10,083 nucleotides of DNA from Chloroflexota bacterium (GTDB taxonomy: Bacteria; Chloroflexota; Anaerolineae; DTPP01). The translations under genes were made by a program, and so were the position numbers. Position 1 is the stretch's first letter; each line of letters opens with the position of its first letter. Of the stretch, positions 7,215-10,083 are shown one piece after another. The notes under the pieces were generated by a model that was not told the DNA's origin, searched no databases, and was given only the letters and a program-made list of their open reading frames with translations. The stretch spans positions 1 to 10,083 of the forward strand of contig JAAYZY010000311.1 of NCBI GenBank assembly GCA_012514615.1. Direction: 5' to 3'.

Positions 7215-7544
7215 ATGGAGAAGCTTGTCATCACCACCACGAATGAGGTCGAGGGGTACCGCATCGTGCGCTACATCGGCGTCGTGCGCGGCGTCACCGT
7301 GCGCTCGCGCAGCATTGTGGGGCAGTTCGCCGCCTCGATGCAATCGTTGGTGGGCGGGAAGATCGGTCCCTATGTGGAGCTGTGCGAAGAGGCCCGCAAG
7401 GAGGCGTTCCAGTATATGGCCCAACACGCCGTGGAGGTCGGGGCCAACGCGGTGGTGGGCATGCGCTACGACGCCACCGAGCTTGGAGAGAACATGAGCG
7501 AGGTGCTGGCCTACGGCACCGCCGTGGTCATCGAGCCGCGCTAG
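7215..7544 (+). CDS. UPF0145 (YbjQ-family) protein
   Basis: A 109-residue protein matching the UPF0145/YbjQ family (Pfam PF01906, 'putative heavy-metal-binding') over its whole length. Recognisable blocks are NEVEGYRIVRYIGVVRG near the N-terminus, VRSRSIVGQ, QSLVGG, ELCEEARKEA and GANAVVGMRYDA, ending with a conserved strand at VLAYGTAVVIE. Family members are small cytoplasmic proteins that form ring-like oligomers; no activity is firmly established. ATG 7215 is set by GGGAGG (7203-7208), 6 nt upstream. The 91 nt between it and the upstream pseudogene contain TATACC at 7160-7165, a weak possible -10 without a convincing -35. Its 3' end overlaps the convergent S-component gene by 17 bp. The gene is intact, in contrast with its upstream neighbour. 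Confidence 0.93.
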   Translation: MEKLVITTTNEVEGYRIVRYIGVVRGVTVRSRSIVGQFAASMQSLVGGKIGPYVELCEEARKEAFQYMAQHAVEVGANAVVGMRYDATELGENMSEVLAYGTAVVIEPR

Positions 7545-8364
7545 CCGTCTCGTCTGTGGCGGAGGGGGCAGCCTGAGCGGTGCCCCCCACCCGCTCGAAC
7601 TCCAGAACCCGCCTGAAGCGACGCAGCACGCGCAGCAGCGGCCCACCCAGAAACAGGATCAGCGCGGCGTTCCCGGTTGCCCGCCACACATCCCACCACA
7701 GCGAGGTCAGCACGTAGAAGGCCAGGTAGCGCCGCGCCGTGGCCAGCAGGCCGATGCCCTGCTCCCAATAGGCTCCTTCGCCAACCCCGGCCCCGGCGAT
7801 GTACGGCCAGAACCACAGGTTCATGATGGCCCCAAAGGCCAAGCCCCAGAGCGCCCCCCAGCCGGCCAGAAGGGCCAGTTCCAAGCGCGGGTGGCGCGGC
7901 AGATGGGGCAGCCAGCCGGCCGTAAGGCCCACCCAGCCAGCAGCGAACATCTGGAACGGCAGCCATGGGCCTACGCCCGCGCCCAGCATGGCCGAGACCA
8001 GCAGCGAGAGCGCCCCCAGCAGGAAGCCGAAGGTCGAGCCGTAGGTGTGGCCACAGAGCACCAGCAGGAAGAAGATGGCCGAGAAGCCTGCCGGCCCCGG
8101 GATGGCCCGCAAAATGGCGTTAGCCGCCGAGAGGATGCCCAACAGGGCCACTGTGCGCGCGTTCATCGCGCCGCCGGTGAGGCTGGCGATCACCACCACC
8201 AGGCACATGCCGGTGAGGGCCAGCAAGGTGAATGGCGCATCGCCCGCATGGGCCTGCGACGCCGCGTCGGCGCCCCCGACCGGCGCCACGAACGGGGCCA
8301 AGAACGCCGCCACCCCCACTGCGGTCGCCAGAAGCAGGATCAGGGCGTTCCACCAGCGCTTCAT
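7528..8364 (-). CDS. ECF transporter substrate-binding (S) component, CbrT-like
   Basis: A 278-residue membrane protein with about six or more hydrophobic segments (roughly 7-28, 44-63, 70-88, 94-127, 137-152, 163-190, 212-248) and a hydrophilic C-terminal tail from about 249. The block GAGVGPWLPFQM at 128-139, followed by GWVGLTAGWLP (143-153) and MNLWFWPYI (181-189), resembles actinobacterial and Chloroflexi S components annotated as CbrT, predicted cobalamin (or cobalamin-precursor) transporters. In ECF systems this subunit binds the vitamin and topples in the membrane, driven by paired ATPases through the T subunit. Its start overlaps the ATPase stop (ATGA on the minus strand), with AGGTGA about 5 nt before, so the two are co-translated. 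The stop, TGA at 7530-7528, lies inside the end of the convergent UPF0145 gene. The S-component role is confident from family resemblance and context; cobalamin as substrate is a moderate guess. Confidence 0.85.
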   Translation of the reverse strand: MKRWWNALILLLATAVGVAAFLAPFVAPVGGADAASQAHAGDAPFTLLALTGMCLVVVIASLTGGAMNARTVALLGILSAANAILRAIPGPAGFSAIFFLLVLCGHTYGSTFGFLLGALSLLVSAMLGAGVGPWLPFQMFAAGWVGLTAGWLPHLPRHPRLELALLAGWGALWGLAFGAIMNLWFWPYIAGAGVGEGAYWEQGIGLLATARRYLAFYVLTSLWWDVWRATGNAALILFLGGPLLRVLRRFRRVLEFERVGGTAQAAPSATDETASAAR

Positions 8365-9968
8365 GCGGTCACCTGCACCGCGGCCAACACATCGCCCACC
8401 GTCAGGTAGTGAGGATCGCCCAGCAGCTTGTTCACCTGGGTGGCGAAGGCCAGCGATGCGCCCATCACCTGGCGGATCGGCCCTTCGGCCACCGTTCGCC
8501 CGTCACCCAAGATGACGACGCGGCCCGCGCACTCAGCCGCCAGCTCCACGTCGTGGGTCGCCATAACCACCGTGTGCCCCTGCTTGGCCCATGTTCGCAA
8601 GAAGGCCGCAAGCTTCCGCTTCTGGGGCCCGTCCAGGCCCCGAGTCGGCTCGTCCAGCAGCAGGATCGACGGCTCGCCGGCCAGCACCGCCGCCAGCGCC
8701 ACCCGCTGCCGCTCGCCCACGCTGAGGTCCCGAGGGTAGCGATCCGCTTGCCCTTGCAGCCCCAGCAAGGCGAGCAGGCTGTCCCCTTCCAGCTTGGGCA
8801 GCCCCCGAGCCTGGCGAGTGAAAGCGATCTCGTCTGCCACCGTCTCCGCGAAGAGCAACGCGCTGGGGTTCTGGGGCACGTAGCCCACGTGCGCCACGAT
8901 CTCTTCCGGGCGAGCCTGGCGGGCGTCCAGGCCTGCCACCTGCAGGCGCCCCTGCTGCGGCCGCAAGAGACCCACCAGGCACTTGAGCAGCGTAGTCTTG
9001 CCCGCCCCGTTGCGCCCCATGAGGGCCACCACCTCGCCGACGCGAGCCTGGAACGACAGCCCCTGCAGCGCTGGTGTGCCGTTGTACGCGTACCACAAGT
9101 CGTCAGCCTGCAGGGCGAGCGGCGACGCTGTCTCCAGTGGCTGGCCGTTCCCGTTGGCCGGCCGCAGGTCCAGCGTGCTGGCCCAAGGCCGCGCCTCTTT
9201 GACCGTCAGCGGCAGGGGCGACCAGCCCAGCCGGACTCCCAGCTCCACCAAAGGGGGGAGCGCCTCCATGGCTGGCAGCACTTGGCGCGGCTCACCGACC
9301 AGCAGGGACGCGCCGCGGCGGGCCAGGTAGACCAGCTTGTCGGCGTACTGCGCCACCCGCTCCAGGCGGTGCCCCGACAGGAGGACGGTCAGGCCCAGGT
9401 CGAGGTTCAGGTGGCGGAGGAGGGTGAGCACCTCGTCGGCCGCCTGGGGGTCTAGCTGGGACGTCGGCTCGTCCAGCACAAGCACTCGCGGCTGCAGCGT
9501 CAGCACGGCGGCGATAGCCACCCGCTGCCGCTCGCCCCCGGAGAGGGTGGAGATGCGCCGGCCCCGCAGGTGGGCGATGCCCAGCTGATCCAGAGCCTCC
9601 TCCACCCGCCGACGCATGGTGGGCAGGGGCACGCCATGGTTCTCCATGGCGAAAGCCAGCTCATCCTCCACTGTCTCCACCACGAACTGCGCCTCGGGAT
9701 CCTGCTGCACGAAGCCCACCACCGAACTCATGCGATGGGGGCCTTGCGCCACCGGGTCGCGCCCAAACACGGAGACCTGCCCGGCCACACGCCCGCCGCT
9801 GAAGTACGGCACCAGGCCGTTCAGGCAGCGCAGCAAGGTGGACTTCCCTGACCCAGACGGGCCAGCCACCAGCACGAACTCACCTTCCTGCACGTGCAGG
9901 GAGACGCCGTCCAAAGCCGGCAGTTCGCTCTCGGGATACCAGTAGCGCACGTCGGAAAGATGGATCAC
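8361..9968 (-). CDS. Energy-coupling factor ATPase, two fused ABC domains (EcfA-EcfA')
   Basis: A 535-residue protein with two complete ABC ATPase halves that power vitamin uptake through an ECF transporter. First half: Walker A GPSGSGKST (36-44), Q-loop Gln89 in the EcfA-like QQDPEAQFV, signature LSGGE (142-146), Walker B with Glu167, D-loop SQLD (170-173) and switch His200. Second half: Walker A GRNGAGKTT (318-326, Lys324), Q-loop Gln366, signature LSVGE (415-419), Walker B Glu440 and switch His472. A Pro/Ala/Gly-rich linker (about 250-284) joins them. Both halves look catalytically complete; the only variation is Val for Gly in the second signature. GTG 9968 is preferred: it follows GGAGG and overlaps the upstream stop as GTGA. 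An in-frame GTG-type start at 9998 would only add a run of Gly. It is followed at once by the S component, so both likely form one transporter; the ATPase might also serve other S proteins. Confidence 0.93.
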   Translation of the reverse strand: MIHLSDVRYWYPESELPALDGVSLHVQEGEFVLVAGPSGSGKSTLLRCLNGLVPYFSGGRVAGQVSVFGRDPVAQGPHRMSSVVGFVQQDPEAQFVVETVEDELAFAMENHGVPLPTMRRRVEEALDQLGIAHLRGRRISTLSGGERQRVAIAAVLTLQPRVLVLDEPTSQLDPQAADEVLTLLRHLNLDLGLTVLLSGHRLERVAQYADKLVYLARRGASLLVGEPRQVLPAMEALPPLVELGVRLGWSPLPLTVKEARPWASTLDLRPANGNGQPLETASPLALQADDLWYAYNGTPALQGLSFQARVGEVVALMGRNGAGKTTLLKCLVGLLRPQQGRLQVAGLDARQARPEEIVAHVGYVPQNPSALLFAETVADEIAFTRQARGLPKLEGDSLLALLGLQGQADRYPRDLSVGERQRVALAAVLAGEPSILLLDEPTRGLDGPQKRKLAAFLRTWAKQGHTVVMATHDVELAAECAGRVVILGDGRTVAEGPIRQVMGASLAFATQVNKLLGDPHYLTVGDVLAAVQVTA

Positions 9969-10083
9969 CCCACCGCCTCCCCCGCCGCCGGACCCCACAG
10001 GGCTTCCACTACCGCCGGCGCGGCCAGAAGAACGGCCGCCGCGCCGGCCAGCGGGTCGAAGGTCGGCCAGAGCGAACCAGGTG
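9965..10083 (-). CDS. C-terminal fragment of a membrane protein, candidate EcfT
   Basis: The last 38 codons of a gene entering from the right edge, ending with TGA (9967-9965) that overlaps the ATPase start as GTGA. The visible peptide has a hydrophobic stretch (LAGAAAVLLAAPAVVEALWG) and a short polar tail. ECF operons of this type usually include a transmembrane T component next to the fused ATPase, and a membrane helix near the C-terminus would fit, so EcfT is the leading guess. The fragment is too short to carry the diagnostic Ala-Arg-Gly coupling motifs, and another S component or an unrelated membrane protein is possible. The 4-base overlap and ribosome site support the reading frame. 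Confidence 0.5.
   Translation of the reverse strand, partial: PGSLWPTFDPLAGAAAVLLAAPAVVEALWGPAAGEAVG

Noticed and set aside
9966..10083. Fusion of the ATPase to an upstream domain through a Gly-rich linker, since the frame stays open to the right edge.
   Set aside because: The upstream reading is Gly/Arg-rich with no fold-like pattern, while another frame has a hydrophobic segment and a stop overlapping GTG 9968, preceded by GGAGG. A separate upstream gene is the better model.

Overview
This 10.1 kb window is GC-rich bacterial DNA with strong Shine-Dalgarno sites and tightly packed, overlapping genes. The mix suggests Chloroflexota (Anaerolineae-like): a fused FAD/[2Fe-2S] hydroxylase subunit, a fused tandem ECF ATPase with an actinobacterial/Chloroflexi-type S component, a lipoprotein combining a glycosidase with an Asp-box propeller, and a UPF0145 protein. 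That placement is inference from family resemblance only; there is no rRNA or other marker here.

Layout. (1) 1-1101, minus: a metallo-beta-lactamase-fold hydrolase of the ComEC/Rec2-like type, running off the left edge. (2) 1102-1255: a divergent promoter region, with an extended -10 box (TGCTATAAT) reading left and a TTGACT-17-TAGCAT promoter reading right. (3) 1256-4914, plus: a two-gene operon (ATGA overlap) for a molybdenum hydroxylase of the xanthine dehydrogenase family. The first gene carries FAD and both [2Fe-2S] clusters in one chain, in the order FAD then Fe-S; the second is the molybdopterin catalytic subunit. (4) About 4920-7123, plus: the remains of a lipoprotein gene, with lipobox signal peptide, clan GH-A glycosidase domain and C-terminal Asp-box propeller. 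It is broken by four in-frame stops and at least three frameshifts, and is a clear pseudogene. (5) 7215-7544, plus: an intact UPF0145/YbjQ-family gene. (6) 7528-10083, minus: part of an ECF vitamin-transporter operon. In transcription order it has a hydrophobic C-terminal fragment (candidate T component), a fused double ATPase, and the membrane S component, all linked by 4-base overlaps.

The hydroxylase operon should make a cytoplasmic enzyme passing electrons from the molybdenum site through two Fe-S clusters to FAD. Its residues favour a purine-like N-heterocycle over an aldehyde, but the substrate cannot be fixed from sequence. The ECF module should import a vitamin-like compound; cobalamin is the best guess by resemblance to CbrT. 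I saw no mobile element, CRISPR array, RNA gene or convincing terminator, and no wholly new system. The most notable points are the graded decay of the glycosidase-propeller lipoprotein, the domain order of the FAD/Fe-S fusion, and the divergent MBL gene.
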